Both the position numbers and the translations under genes were made by a program. 64,000 nucleotides of DNA, from contig JAEZKU010000005.1 in the NCBI GenBank assembly GCA_023436065.1, forward strand, positions 1-64,000, in the 5' to 3' direction. Of the stretch, positions 22,614 through 32,086 are shown piece after piece (the stretch's first letter is position 1; each line of letters opens with the position of its first letter). The DNA comes from Bacillota bacterium. Lineage in GTDB: Bacteria > Bacillota > Clostridia > Lachnospirales > Lachnospiraceae. The notes below the pieces were generated by a model. It did not search any database and had not been told where the DNA came from. It saw only the letters and a program-made list of their open reading frames with translations.

Positions 22614-24218
22614 ATGAGAACAAGAGTATCAAATCCAATATTACCGGGTTTTTACCCGGACCCATCTATTTGCAGAGTGGGAGAGGATTACTATATGGTG
22701 ACCTCAACCTTTTCTTATTTTCCGGGTGTTCCGATCTTTCACAGCAGGGATCTGGTCCACTGGAAGCAGATCGGAAATGTTCTTGATCGGGAAGAGCAGC
22801 TTGATCTGTCCGGAGTAAAGCATTCGGAAGGAATTTTTGCCCCGACGATTCGGTATCATCAGGGCACCTTCTACATGATAACCACGAATGTGACCCGTGG
22901 CGGTAATTTTGTCGTGACAGCCAAGAATCCTGCGGGACCCTGGTCGTATCCGTTCTTTCTTGAGGCGGAAGGGATTGACCCCTCCCTGTTCTTTGATGAT
23001 GACGGAAGATGCTATTATACCGGTACGAGAGCCCGCAGAGAGAGAGAGAACGGAAGTACCAGGATAGCTCCGGATGCAAAGGTGGCCTCCGAGTACTTTG
23101 GGGATAATGAGATATTTTTGCAGGAGCTGGATCTCAATACCATGAAGCTGGTTGGAGATACCTATGCCTTATGGTACGGAGCTTTACGCAATGTCGTATG
23201 GCCGGAGGGCCCTCATCTGTATAAGAAGGATGGCAGATATTATCTGTTGATTGCAGAAGCGGGTACCGCCCATGAGCATGCAGTCACAGTGGCATCTTCC
23301 ACCAGCCTGACTGAGCCGTTTGAAGGTTATCGGGGCAATCCGATCCTGACACACCGGAATCTCGGTAAGAATTATCCGATTGTCAATGTGGGCCACGGCG
23401 ATTTGGTTGAGACTCAGAACGGTGAGTGGTATATGGTGGTGCTAGCTTCCCGCCCCTATGGCGGTTACTATCGAAACCTGGGTAGAGAGACCTTTCTGGT
23501 ACCGGTTACCTGGGAAGACGGATGGCCGGTGGTTAATGCCGGTGTGGGAAGGCTGGAGGATACGGTTCTGGGACCGGAGCTTGAGCCGGTGCCGGTAGAA
23601 AAGGTCCCTGAGCGGGAAGACTTTGATGAAACAGTACTTCCGCATCATTTCCTCTGGCTTCGTAATCCAAAGCCTGAAAATTACAGCCTGTCTGCACGAA
23701 AAGGCTATTTGCGGATGAGGCTGGCAGCGGAGAGCATCACGGAGTTAGTCAGCCCAAGCTATGTCGGTATCAGGCAAACGGGGATGAGCTACATACTTGA
23801 GACTTGTATGGAATTTAATCCGCAGAGCAGGCAGGAGGAAGCAGGTTTAGTACTTCTGCAGAATAACCTGTATCATTATCGGTTTGTCAGTACAGCGAGA
23901 AATGGTATCAGGCTTTTATTGCTAATCCGCTGCTTCGAAGGAAAGGAAGAAGTACTTGCTGAGGTAATCATCGGGAAAGAGGATCAGAAAGAAATAAGGC
24001 TTCGTGTAACTGCAAAAGGACAGGAGCTGCAATTTGCATATAGCTATGACGGGAAGAGCTATCATATTGCCAAGTCAGATGTTGACGGCAGGATATTAAG
24101 TACGGATGTGGCAGGCGGTTTCGTAGGAACCACCCTGGGACTGTACTGTTCCTCCTGTGGAATGAAAAGTGCAAATTATGCGGATTTTGACTGGTTGGAA
24201 TATAGGAATCTGGAATAA
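22614..24218 (+). CDS. Beta-xylosidase/alpha-arabinofuranosidase, GH43 family
   Basis: A 534-residue cytoplasmic GH43 enzyme. The five-bladed propeller starts with NPILPGFYPDPSICRVGEDY (catalytic Asp in PDPS) and YMVTSTFSYFPGVPIFHSRD; EGIDPSLFFDDDG and WPEGPHLYKKDG follow. The C-terminal ~200 residues are a beta-sandwich typical of the xylosidase type (subfamily 11-like architecture). It would release xylose and perhaps arabinose from short xylo-oligosaccharides. I use ATG 22614 because GGGAGGG lies four to ten bases upstream; the frame to 22515 runs through the direct repeat. No signal peptide, so the substrate must be imported. Confidence 0.9.
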   Translation: MRTRVSNPILPGFYPDPSICRVGEDYYMVTSTFSYFPGVPIFHSRDLVHWKQIGNVLDREEQLDLSGVKHSEGIFAPTIRYHQGTFYMITTNVTRGGNFVVTAKNPAGPWSYPFFLEAEGIDPSLFFDDDGRCYYTGTRARRERENGSTRIAPDAKVASEYFGDNEIFLQELDLNTMKLVGDTYALWYGALRNVVWPEGPHLYKKDGRYYLLIAEAGTAHEHAVTVASSTSLTEPFEGYRGNPILTHRNLGKNYPIVNVGHGDLVETQNGEWYMVVLASRPYGGYYRNLGRETFLVPVTWEDGWPVVNAGVGRLEDTVLGPELEPVPVEKVPEREDFDETVLPHHFLWLRNPKPENYSLSARKGYLRMRLAAESITELVSPSYVGIRQTGMSYILETCMEFNPQSRQEEAGLVLLQNNLYHYRFVSTARNGIRLLLLIRCFEGKEEVLAEVIIGKEDQKEIRLRVTAKGQELQFAYSYDGKSYHIAKSDVDGRILSTDVAGGFVGTTLGLYCSSCGMKSANYADFDWLEYRNLE

Positions 24219-24220
24219 CA

Positions 24221-24255
24221 GAGAGAAAGCCTGCTTTTTAAGCAGGCTTTCTCTC
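24221..24255. terminator. Perfect 15-bp hairpin between GH43 and AraC genes
   Basis: GAGAGAAAGCCTGCT (24221-24235) pairs with AGCAGGCTTTCTCTC (24241-24255). It lacks a long T-run, but sits between convergent 3' ends and probably acts in both directions. Confidence 0.7.
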
Positions 24256-24311
24256 TAAAAGGAAAGATAATGATACTATGAAAAAAAGAAAGATTTACGC
24301 ATAGTCAGGGA

Positions 24312-25187
24312 CTAATCATGCCCGTGATTTCTTCTGCGGTATAAGTTTTTAAATTCTGTCGGAGTACATTCCTTTAAGTTCTTGAATACCCGGTTGAAGG
24401 TAGCGATACTGGAGAAACCGGAAAGCATAGCAACCTCTGTAATCGTAAGGCGAGGGTCGAGCAGGAGCTTTTCAGCTTCCTTGACCCTTCTTTGATTCAG
24501 GTAATCATAGAAGGACATATCCGTAAACTGCTTGAAGAGTCTGGAAAAGTGAAATTTACTGAAGCCTGCCACATCGGCAATGGTGTTCAGGGAAATATCT
24601 TCTGTATAATTGTTGCTGATATATTCAAATATGGTATTGAACTTATCGATATATTCCCGCTGCTTATTAAGCTTCACGGCAGGGAACAGATTCTCGGTAT
24701 TCATATATTTGCGCCCGGTCACAACAAGCATCTGAATAATCAATGCATAGATTGCTTCCTCGCGAAGGGTATTCTTACTTTGATATTCCTTCGTCAGCTC
24801 ATGGAACAGGTCTGAAAGCTTATCATAAATATCCGGTGTAGTGGTCGGTGTGATTAATCGCGGTTGGCTTAGTATCGTAAGAATATTGGATAATCCCTTC
24901 AGGTTGCTTATTAATGAAAAGTCAAACAGCAATATCCGTCTTACGCCCTCCGAGGGAGCAATCAATTCATGAAGCTCACCCGGGGGGATGATCAGAATAT
25001 CTCCCTCCTGCAGCAGGTAGGTGGTTTTTCCGATGTTAATGGTATATATGTTCTCAATCGGCATGATCATCTCAATTGCCGTATGCCAGTGTACTGGATA
25101 ATTATCGGTTTCATGGTTGATATGGAGTAAAATCGAGGAGTGATTTTGATAATCCACCTTCTCAAATATACCGTCCATAATCCGCAT
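24312..25187 (-). CDS. AraC-family regulator, probably of the xylan-oligomer genes
   Basis: A 291-residue regulator: N-terminal cupin sensor (HWHTAIEMIMPIENIYTINI, EGDILIIPPGELHEL) and two C-terminal helix-turn-helices (NTIADVAGFSKFHFSRLFKQ; ITEVAMLSGFSSIATFNRVF). I place the start at ATG 25187 (AGG about ten bases upstream) rather than 25241, which gives an unaligned N terminus. It is divergent from the GH3 gene and convergent with GH43, so both may be targets; the likely inducer is a xylo-oligosaccharide or aldouronate. The inducer is inferred from context only. Confidence 0.88.
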   Translation of the reverse strand: MRIMDGIFEKVDYQNHSSILLHINHETDNYPVHWHTAIEMIMPIENIYTINIGKTTYLLQEGDILIIPPGELHELIAPSEGVRRILLFDFSLISNLKGLSNILTILSQPRLITPTTTPDIYDKLSDLFHELTKEYQSKNTLREEAIYALIIQMLVVTGRKYMNTENLFPAVKLNKQREYIDKFNTIFEYISNNYTEDISLNTIADVAGFSKFHFSRLFKQFTDMSFYDYLNQRRVKEAEKLLLDPRLTITEVAMLSGFSSIATFNRVFKNLKECTPTEFKNLYRRRNHGHD

Positions 25188-25731
25188 AAATGTAGTCCTG
25201 CCTTTCAGTATTTTTACTCTGTCTATCTCACAAGCAGTCACTATATATATTGTTTGATTATTGCTGTACAGCTACTTATAGACTGAGTAAATATTGCTAT
25301 TTATATATGGGGTAGATTTACAGTTTGAAAAATAGAAGCCTCAAATCCGTTAAATATGTGTTTTTATTGAATATTTAAGCATTATCTATCATTAAAGCTA
25401 TTTTAATATATCTTTGACACTTTGTAAATAACATTTGTTAATTGAATGAATTATTTTAACATAATAGCAAAACATGATATTACTATAGCAATAATTGATA
25501 GGATAAAAAGCAAATTTTGATATAGACTTATATTATCAATAAAAAAGGTAAACATATAATTGAAACTCAGACTATTTTGTCGGTTTATATAGGGATGAAT
25601 AAGAATTTTGCAGAATGGTTCAATGAGAAACGAGAGATCTCATTGAACCATTCTCGTAGAAACGATAATTTTTATGATCAATAATACCTGATTAACCCAT
25701 AAACTATGAATTGATAAGGAGGATAGCTAAG
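25188..25731. promoter_or_regulatory. AraC/GH3 divergent control region
   Basis: This ~540-base AT-rich region has no gene. It contains a possible promoter for GH3 (TTATCA 25533-25538, 16 bases, TATAAT 25555-25560) and a 17-bp perfect inverted repeat downstream of it (separate entry). The long distance leaves room for several regulator sites. Confidence 0.45.
25612..25654. repeat. 17-bp perfect inverted repeat in the GH3 5' region
   Basis: AGAATGGTTCAATGAGA (25612-25628) and TCTCATTGAACCATTCT (25638-25654) are perfectly complementary around a nine-base loop. No T-run follows on either strand. It lies about 80 bases before the GH3 start and about 45 bases after the predicted start of transcription, so it is either a 5' mRNA hairpin or an operator. 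Confidence 0.7.
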
Positions 25732-27891
25732 ATGCAGGATAATAAGGCTTATATGAATGAGTCCTTAAGCTTTGAAGAGAGAGCAAAGGATCTGGTATCG
25801 AAGATGACCTTGGAAGAGAAGATCTTCCAGACCCTGCACACCGCGCCGGCAATCGAAAGACTCGGTGTAAAGGCATATAACTGGTGGAACGAAGCGCTTC
25901 ACGGAGTGGCCCGTGCCGGTGTAGCTACAGTATTCCCTCAGGCAATCGGCCTGGCAGCAACCTTTGATGAGGATCTGTTGGAGGAAGTAGCGGATATAAT
26001 CTCTACTGAGGGACGAGCTAAATTCAATATGCAGCAGAAGTACAACGATACGGATATTTATAAGGGTCTGACCTTCTGGTCTCCTAATGTGAATATCTTT
26101 CGCGATCCAAGATGGGGAAGAGGCCATGAGACTTATGGAGAAGATCCTTACTTAAGTTCCAGATTGGGCGTCAGATTTATCAACGGTATTCAGGGGCATG
26201 ACAAGAAATATCTAAAGGCGGCGGCTTGTGCAAAGCATTTTGCGGTACATTCCGGTCCGGAGGATATCAGACATAGCTTTAATGCTGAGGTCAGCCAACA
26301 GGATTTATACGAGACTTATCTGCCTGCCTTCAAGGCATGTGTTAAGGAAGCCGGTGTTGAGGCTGTGATGGGAGCCTATAACAGAACCAACGGTGAGCCC
26401 TGCTGTGGAAGCAAGACACTACTCCAGGATATCTTGAGAGAGGATTGGGGATTTTCGGGCCATGTAACCTCCGATTGCTGGGCAATCAAGGACTTCCATG
26501 AAGGCCATATGGTTACCTCCAATGCTGTGGAGTCGGTTGCACTTGCGATGAATAACGGCTGCGATTTGAACTGCGGCAATATCTACGGAAATCTTTTGTA
26601 CGCAGTCAGGGATGGCTTAGTCAGTGAAGAGACCATCAATAAGGCGGTGACCAGACTGGTTATGACACGTATGAAGCTTGGTTTATTTGACGATCAGTCA
26701 AAGGTGCCCTTCGGCGATATCACCTATGAACAGGTGGATACCAAGGAACATCAGCTTCTGAATCAGAAGGCTGCCAAAAAGAGTGTTGTACTGTTAAAAA
26801 ATGAGAAGAACCTTCTTCCATTGGATAAAAAGAAGTTAAAGACTATCGGAGTCATCGGACCGAATGCCGATAACCGAAAGGCACTTGTAGGAAATTATGA
26901 GGGAACCGCCTCAGAGTATGTAACCATACTGGAAGGAATCAAGGAATACCTTGGCGAGGCTGTCAGAGTTTATTATTCCGAAGGCTGCCATCTGTTCAAG
27001 CAGGGTGTCAGCGGACTCTCTGTAGGGAATGACAGAATTTCGGAGGCTCGTGCAGTCTGCGATATGAGTGATGTGGTAATTGCCTGCTTCGGACTGGATC
27101 CCGGTCTGGAGGGTGAGGAAGGCGATCAGGGCAATGAATTTGCCAGCGGTGATAAGCCTAACTTAAATCTTCCAGGAATCCAGGAGGATGTGCTGAAGGT
27201 GTTGGTGGAAAGCGGAAAACCGGTGGTGCTGGTACTGTTATCCGGCAGTGCATTAAGTGTTCCGTGGGCGGACGAGCATATTCCCGCAATTCTTCAGGGA
27301 TGGTATCCGGGTGCGCAGGGTGGTCGCGCAATTGCAGAGGTTCTGTTCGGTGAATTTTCACCGGAGGGCAAGCTTCCGGTTACCTTCTACCGTACCTCAG
27401 AGGAGTTGCCTGAGTTCACGGATTATAACATGAAGGGAAGAACCTACCGGTATATGACCAATGAGGCATTGTATCCTTTTGGTTATGGATTATCCTATAC
27501 AAGCTTTGAACTGAGCAATATTACGTTGGACTCAGAGGAAATCGTTCCCGGTAAAGCAATCACCTGCAGTGTGGAGATAAAGAATACCGGTGTGTATACG
27601 GGAGCTGAGACAATTCAAGCTTATGTAAGAGTGAAGAAGGACGGTGCACCGAAGCATCAGTTGAAGGGTCTAAAGAAGCTTACCCTAAATCCCGGCGAGA
27701 AGAAAACTGTACAGCTGATTCTTCCGGATGAAGCCTTTGGTTTATATGACAACAACGGTAATCTGGTACTTCATGAGGGTGAGGTTGAGCTTTTCATAGG
27801 AAGCTGTCAGCCTGATGCAAGAAGTATCAGTCTGACCGGTAACAAACCATACTGTAAGACACTTCTTTCCAAAAAGACTGTTATATTGTAA
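25732..27891 (+). CDS. GH3 beta-xylosidase/beta-glucosidase
   Basis: A 719-residue GH3 glycosidase without signal peptide. The N-terminal barrel has WWNEALHGVARAG, YGEDPYLSSRLG and AAACAKHFAVHSGPE; the nucleophile Asp is in VTSDCWAIKDFHEGH. The second alpha/beta domain (VIGPNADNRKALVGNYEGTA) and a C-terminal fibronectin III-like domain (YGFGLSYTSFELS-type motif as YGLSYTSFELSNI) follow. The WNE-ALHGV pattern is frequent in xylan-specific GH3 enzymes, which fits the GH67 and UxuB neighbours. ATG 25732 is chosen because AAGGAGG lies nine bases upstream; the longer frame starts inside that RBS. Confidence 0.92.
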   Translation: MQDNKAYMNESLSFEERAKDLVSKMTLEEKIFQTLHTAPAIERLGVKAYNWWNEALHGVARAGVATVFPQAIGLAATFDEDLLEEVADIISTEGRAKFNMQQKYNDTDIYKGLTFWSPNVNIFRDPRWGRGHETYGEDPYLSSRLGVRFINGIQGHDKKYLKAAACAKHFAVHSGPEDIRHSFNAEVSQQDLYETYLPAFKACVKEAGVEAVMGAYNRTNGEPCCGSKTLLQDILREDWGFSGHVTSDCWAIKDFHEGHMVTSNAVESVALAMNNGCDLNCGNIYGNLLYAVRDGLVSEETINKAVTRLVMTRMKLGLFDDQSKVPFGDITYEQVDTKEHQLLNQKAAKKSVVLLKNEKNLLPLDKKKLKTIGVIGPNADNRKALVGNYEGTASEYVTILEGIKEYLGEAVRVYYSEGCHLFKQGVSGLSVGNDRISEARAVCDMSDVVIACFGLDPGLEGEEGDQGNEFASGDKPNLNLPGIQEDVLKVLVESGKPVVLVLLSGSALSVPWADEHIPAILQGWYPGAQGGRAIAEVLFGEFSPEGKLPVTFYRTSEELPEFTDYNMKGRTYRYMTNEALYPFGYGLSYTSFELSNITLDSEEIVPGKAITCSVEIKNTGVYTGAETIQAYVRVKKDGAPKHQLKGLKKLTLNPGEKKTVQLILPDEAFGLYDNNGNLVLHEGEVELFIGSCQPDARSISLTGNKPYCKTLLSKKTVIL

Positions 27892-28018
27892 AGATTTCGG
27901 ATAATATTATACTAGCAAGAGAATATTGGGAGTGTTATTATTCAGATATTGAATGATATACTCCCAATATATATAATCATAGTTTCATACTAATATGTAA
28001 GGAAATGAGGAAATTGAA

Positions 28019-30004
28019 ATGAGTTATAATCAAGGTTGGTTGAATTACCATAAAGTACCTCAGTTCGGAGATGCAAAGCTTTTGAATATCCGACTGTACT
28101 GTGAAAATATCGAAGAGGGTTCTAAGATTATCGCAAATGCGAAGAAGGAGCTTAAGCGTGCATTGGCTGGAATGCTTGGAATGGAACTTGACACAGAAAT
28201 GCTTACAGTGACAAAGCAGGCTGTGTCTGAACTCTCCCATAAGGAAGGCTTCATTCTGAAGGAGGAGAACTCAGAGATCCATATCATCGGAAAGACGGAA
28301 GTTGGTATCCTCTATGGCGTATATGAGTTGATTCGAAGAATTGCGGCAGGCAGCTCTCTGCGAGGAATGAAACTGATCGAGTGTCCGAAGAATCCGTTAC
28401 GTATGCTGAATCACTGGGATAACTCAGATGGCAGTATTGAACGGGGATATTCGGGACAATCCTTTTTCTTTGAGAAGGAGGAGCTTTTGGTGAATGACAG
28501 AACCGTGGATTATGCAAGGTTGGTATCCTCTGCAGGGATTAACGGTGTTGTGATCAATAATGTTAACGTACACAGCGGGGTGGCAACGAAGCTGATCACG
28601 GAGGAATACCATGAAAAGGTAAAGGCTTTGGCAGATATCTTTGCAGGGTATGGAATCAAGCTTTTTGTAAGCATCAACTTTGCAGCACCCATGGAAATCG
28701 GCGGACTACCTACTGCAGATCCATGTGATGACAAAGTAGCAGGATGGTGGGAGCAGTGTGTAGCCAAACTGTATCAGAATATACCCCACTTTGGAGGCTT
28801 CCTCGTAAAGGCGGATTCCGAAGGAAGACCCGGACCCTTCACCTATAACAGAACACATGCTGACGGAGCCAATGTCCTGGCGAGAGCACTCAAGCCTTAT
28901 GGCGGACTGTTGATCTGGCGCTGCTTTGTATATAACTGTCGGCAGGATTGGAGAGACTATAAGACGGATCGTGCGAGGGCAGCCTATGATAATTTTATAG
29001 GGCTGGATGGTCTCTTTGAGGAAAATGTTATTCTTCAGATTAAAAACGGACCGATGGATTTTCAGGTAAGAGAACCGGTAACTCCGTTATTCGGAGGTCT
29101 GAAGCGGACAAATCAGATTCTGGAGGTTCAGGCTGCACAGGAGTATACCGGGCAGCAGAAGGATGTATGCTATCTGATTCCCATGTGGAAGGAAGTGTTA
29201 AGCTTCAATACCTACGGGAAGGAATCAGCAGCAACAGTGGCAGATATCGTATCCGGCAGAACCTATGGACAGGTGAACTGCGGTATGGCAGCGGTAGCGA
29301 ATACCGGTAATGATTTCAACTGGACAGGTCATGATCTGGCAGCAGCAAATTTATATGGCTTCGGACGCCTCTGCTGGAATACTGAGCTGACAGCCGAAGA
29401 GATTGCGAAGGAATGGATCCAGCTTACATACCTGTGGAATGATAAGGTATTGAAGGTACTGCTGGATATCCTGATGAAATCCTGGCTGACTTATGAGAAA
29501 TATACCGTACCCCTGGGTATCGGCTGGATGGTAAATCCGAATAATCATTATGGCCCGAATGTGGACGGCTATGAATACGACAGATGGGGAACCTATCACA
29601 GAGCTGACCGCGACGGTCTTGGTGTGGATCGTACAAAAGCAGGTACAGGCTATGCTTCTCAGTATAATGAACCGAATGCCTCCATGTATGAGAATGTGGC
29701 TACCTGTCCTGAGAAGCTGCTGCTATTCTTCCATTACATTCGCTATGACTATGTATTAAAGAGCGGCAAGACCTTAATCCAGCACATTTACGACACTCAT
29801 TTTGAGGGTGTGGAAGAAGTTGAGGGCATGCTGGCAGCGTTCCGGGAGTTGAGCGGACTGCTTCCCGGGGATGTCTATGACCGGATCACGGAAAGGTTTT
29901 CCCTTCAGCTTGAAAATGCTAAGGAATGGCGTGACAGGATTAATACGTATTTTTATCGTAAGTCCGGTGTGGAGGATGATAAGAAGCGCATGATCTATAA
30001 ATAA
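28019..30004 (+). CDS. Alpha-glucuronidase, GH67 family
   Basis: A 661-residue enzyme that removes (4-O-methyl)-D-glucuronic acid from the non-reducing end of small aldouronic acids made from glucuronoxylan. Family signatures include RMLNHWDNSDGSIERGYSGQ, the substrate region GGFLVKADSEGRPGPFTYNR and HADGANVLARALKPYGGLL, LRWKVFVY-like IWRCFVYN, and the C-terminal region GIGWMVNPNNHYGPN. Length is normal and no signal peptide is present, as in other GH67. RBS GAGGAA precedes ATG 28019. It follows the GH3 gene by 127 bases and precedes uxuB by 70, so co-transcription is likely. Confidence 0.95.
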   Translation: MSYNQGWLNYHKVPQFGDAKLLNIRLYCENIEEGSKIIANAKKELKRALAGMLGMELDTEMLTVTKQAVSELSHKEGFILKEENSEIHIIGKTEVGILYGVYELIRRIAAGSSLRGMKLIECPKNPLRMLNHWDNSDGSIERGYSGQSFFFEKEELLVNDRTVDYARLVSSAGINGVVINNVNVHSGVATKLITEEYHEKVKALADIFAGYGIKLFVSINFAAPMEIGGLPTADPCDDKVAGWWEQCVAKLYQNIPHFGGFLVKADSEGRPGPFTYNRTHADGANVLARALKPYGGLLIWRCFVYNCRQDWRDYKTDRARAAYDNFIGLDGLFEENVILQIKNGPMDFQVREPVTPLFGGLKRTNQILEVQAAQEYTGQQKDVCYLIPMWKEVLSFNTYGKESAATVADIVSGRTYGQVNCGMAAVANTGNDFNWTGHDLAAANLYGFGRLCWNTELTAEEIAKEWIQLTYLWNDKVLKVLLDILMKSWLTYEKYTVPLGIGWMVNPNNHYGPNVDGYEYDRWGTYHRADRDGLGVDRTKAGTGYASQYNEPNASMYENVATCPEKLLLFFHYIRYDYVLKSGKTLIQHIYDTHFEGVEEVEGMLAAFRELSGLLPGDVYDRITERFSLQLENAKEWRDRINTYFYRKSGVEDDKKRMIYK

Positions 30005-30074
30005 AGAGATCAAACAGGGATAAGCTATGTTACAGATAGATTTGGGAAAAACCCCGGAAAGGTTCAGGTGATGT

Positions 30075-31679
30075 ATGAGATTACGGGATTATGATCAGAC
30101 ATGGAAAGCTAAGGGCTATGAACTGCCTGAGTATGACAGAGCGAAGGTAAGAAAGGCTACGATGGAGAAGCCTTCCTGGCTTCATTTTGGGGCAGGCAAT
30201 ATCTTTCGTGGTTTTCCGGCTGCTGATCTGCAGAAGCTGTTGGATAACGGCGATTATGATAAGGGAGTGATCGTTGCAGAGGGCTTCGATTATGAGATCA
30301 TTGAGAAGGCATATCAGCCCTTTGATGACTTAAGCCTCCTTGTGGTGTTGAAGGCAGACGGCAGTATAGAGAAGAAGGTGATCGGCAGTGTGGTAGAATC
30401 GTTGACTGCTGACAGTGGCAGAACGAATCAATGGAACAGGTTAAAGGAGATCTATCGGAATCCGTCTCTTCAGATGGTGAGCTTTACCATTACGGAGAAG
30501 GGTTACAGCCTCGTGGATGCCAAGGGTGATCTTCAGGGAGGCGTACTGAAGGATTTCCAGAACGGCCCGGAGAAGCCTGACAATATTATGGGAAAGGTCA
30601 CAGCTCTCCTATATGAAAGATATCTTGCAGGTAGTACACCGATCGCCATGGTCAGCATGGATAACTGTTCCCACAACGGGGACAAGCTGTTTGCAGCCGT
30701 AGAGGCCTATGCGAAGAATTGGATCAGCAATGGTTTTGTGAACGAAGGCTTCCTGTCTTATATTAATGACTCCGGGAAGGTATCCTTCCCCTGGAGTATG
30801 ATAGATAAGATTACGCCGAGACCGGATGACAAGGTAAAGCAGATGCTGCAGGATGACGACTTCGAAGATACAGATTTAATCATTACAGGTAAGAATACTT
30901 ATACCGCTGCCTTTGTCAATGCGGAGGAGACAGAGTATCTCGTAATTGAAGACCATTTCCCGAACGGAAGGCCTCCCTTTGAAAAAGCGGGTATCCTCTT
31001 CACAGACAGAGAGACGGTAGATAAGGTAGAAAGAATGAAGGTATGTACCTGTTTAAATCCCCTCCATACTGCGCTTGCTATCTATGGCTGCCTTCTGTCC
31101 TACACGACGATTTGGCAGGAGATGAGGGACGAGGAGCTGGTGAAGCTTGTGAATAAGATCGGTTATGTTGAGGGTATGCCGGTTGTGGTGAATCCCGGGG
31201 TTCTGGATCCTCAGGTATTCATAGGGGCTGTGCTGGAACGGCGTCTGCCGAATCCCTTCATGCCGGATGCTCCCCAGCGTATCGCAACGGATACATCACA
31301 AAAGCTGCCGATCCGTTTCGGTGAGACTATCAAGGCTTACCTTGCCCGCAAGGAGCTTAAAGTGACTGACTTGACCTTCATTCCCCTGGTTCTTGCTGGT
31401 TGGTGCAGATACCTGATGGGTGTGGATGATAACGGAGTCGAATTTACTCCCAGTCCCGATCCGATGCTTACAGAGGTAAAGGAACATGTGAAGGATATCA
31501 GACTTGGTGACACGATGCTTTCTAAGGATGCCTTGAAGCCGATCCTGTCTAACGACAAGATATTTGCTGTTAATCTCTATGAGGCAGGTCTTGGTGAGAA
31601 GATTGAAGCAATGTTCCTTGAACTGATTGCAGGAAAAGGTGCTGTAAGAAATACATTAAAGAAATATTTAAGTGAATAA
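30075..31679 (+). CDS. uxuB: Fructuronate reductase / mannitol dehydrogenase family (UxuB-like)
   Basis: A 534-residue long-chain mannitol-dehydrogenase-type oxidoreductase; the genomic context favours UxuB, which converts D-fructuronate to D-mannonate with NADH during glucuronate use. Visible features: N-terminal LHFGAGNIFRGFPAADLQ (nucleotide-binding start), VSMDNCSHNGDKL, FPWSMIDKITPRP, and the helical C-terminal half with CLNPLHTALAIYG (K-x5-N-x2-H type active-site region). Directly after GH67, which frees glucuronate. UxaC and UxuA are not in this window. Start ATG 30075 with AGGTG upstream. Confidence 0.88.
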   Translation: MRLRDYDQTWKAKGYELPEYDRAKVRKATMEKPSWLHFGAGNIFRGFPAADLQKLLDNGDYDKGVIVAEGFDYEIIEKAYQPFDDLSLLVVLKADGSIEKKVIGSVVESLTADSGRTNQWNRLKEIYRNPSLQMVSFTITEKGYSLVDAKGDLQGGVLKDFQNGPEKPDNIMGKVTALLYERYLAGSTPIAMVSMDNCSHNGDKLFAAVEAYAKNWISNGFVNEGFLSYINDSGKVSFPWSMIDKITPRPDDKVKQMLQDDDFEDTDLIITGKNTYTAAFVNAEETEYLVIEDHFPNGRPPFEKAGILFTDRETVDKVERMKVCTCLNPLHTALAIYGCLLSYTTIWQEMRDEELVKLVNKIGYVEGMPVVVNPGVLDPQVFIGAVLERRLPNPFMPDAPQRIATDTSQKLPIRFGETIKAYLARKELKVTDLTFIPLVLAGWCRYLMGVDDNGVEFTPSPDPMLTEVKEHVKDIRLGDTMLSKDALKPILSNDKIFAVNLYEAGLGEKIEAMFLELIAGKGAVRNTLKKYLSE

Positions 31680-31686
31680 ATTTCAT

Positions 31687-31757
31687 AAGCTGCTGCTTAC
31701 ATCGTATCAATTTGTCCTCTATATAACCGGAGGAAAGCGATTAAGCAGCAGCTTTTT
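31687..31757 (+). terminator. Terminator of the GH3-GH67-uxuB operon
   Basis: AAGCTGCTGCTTA (31687-31699) pairs with TAAGCAGCAGCTT (31742-31754), followed by TTT. The loop holds a second small stem (CCTC/GAGG-type around 31716-31732). Confidence 0.8.
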
Positions 31758-31768
31758 ATGTAAAAGAT

Positions 31769-31800
31769 TAAAGTGTCAACAGCACCTGCGGTGCATTCCG
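31769..31800. repeat. Short element related to the GTGTCAAAAGCACC hairpins
   Basis: GTGTCAACAGCACC followed by TGCGGTGC resembles the outer arms of the hairpin at 55925-56045 and the reverse strand of 4863-4891. Only a half is present here. The rest of 31801-31894 holds nothing I can assign. Confidence 0.35.
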
Positions 31801-31894
31801 GCTACAATTGATTGGATGAGCATCGTAGCACGACTGAGAGACACAGAGTAATAATAGAATATCAGGGACTGTTACAAAGCGTTCATTAAAAGTC

Positions 31895-32053
31895 AAGGTA
31901 AGGACAACAGGCATCCCATCATGCACTGTTTGACGGACAGACTGCCAATTTTGTAAGGCAAAAAAGCAAGCAAATTTTTTGTTTGATTATGGCTTACAAA
32001 ATGGCAGGATGTCCGGGAACCAGTGTATGAGGGATGCCTGTTATCCTTGCCTT
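31895..32053. repeat. 159-bp palindromic repeat, copy C
   Basis: AAGGTAAGGACAACAGGCAT (from 31895) is the partner of the right end, whose reverse complement is AAGGCAAGGATAACAGGCAT. Same orientation as copy A. Inner arms carry TTTTGTAAG on the left and CTTACAAAA on the right. It lies between uxuB (plus) and yyaL (minus), a convergent junction like the other two. Confidence 0.88.
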
Positions 32054-32086
32054 ATATAATTAATTTCTGCAATGGCCCCTGATATT

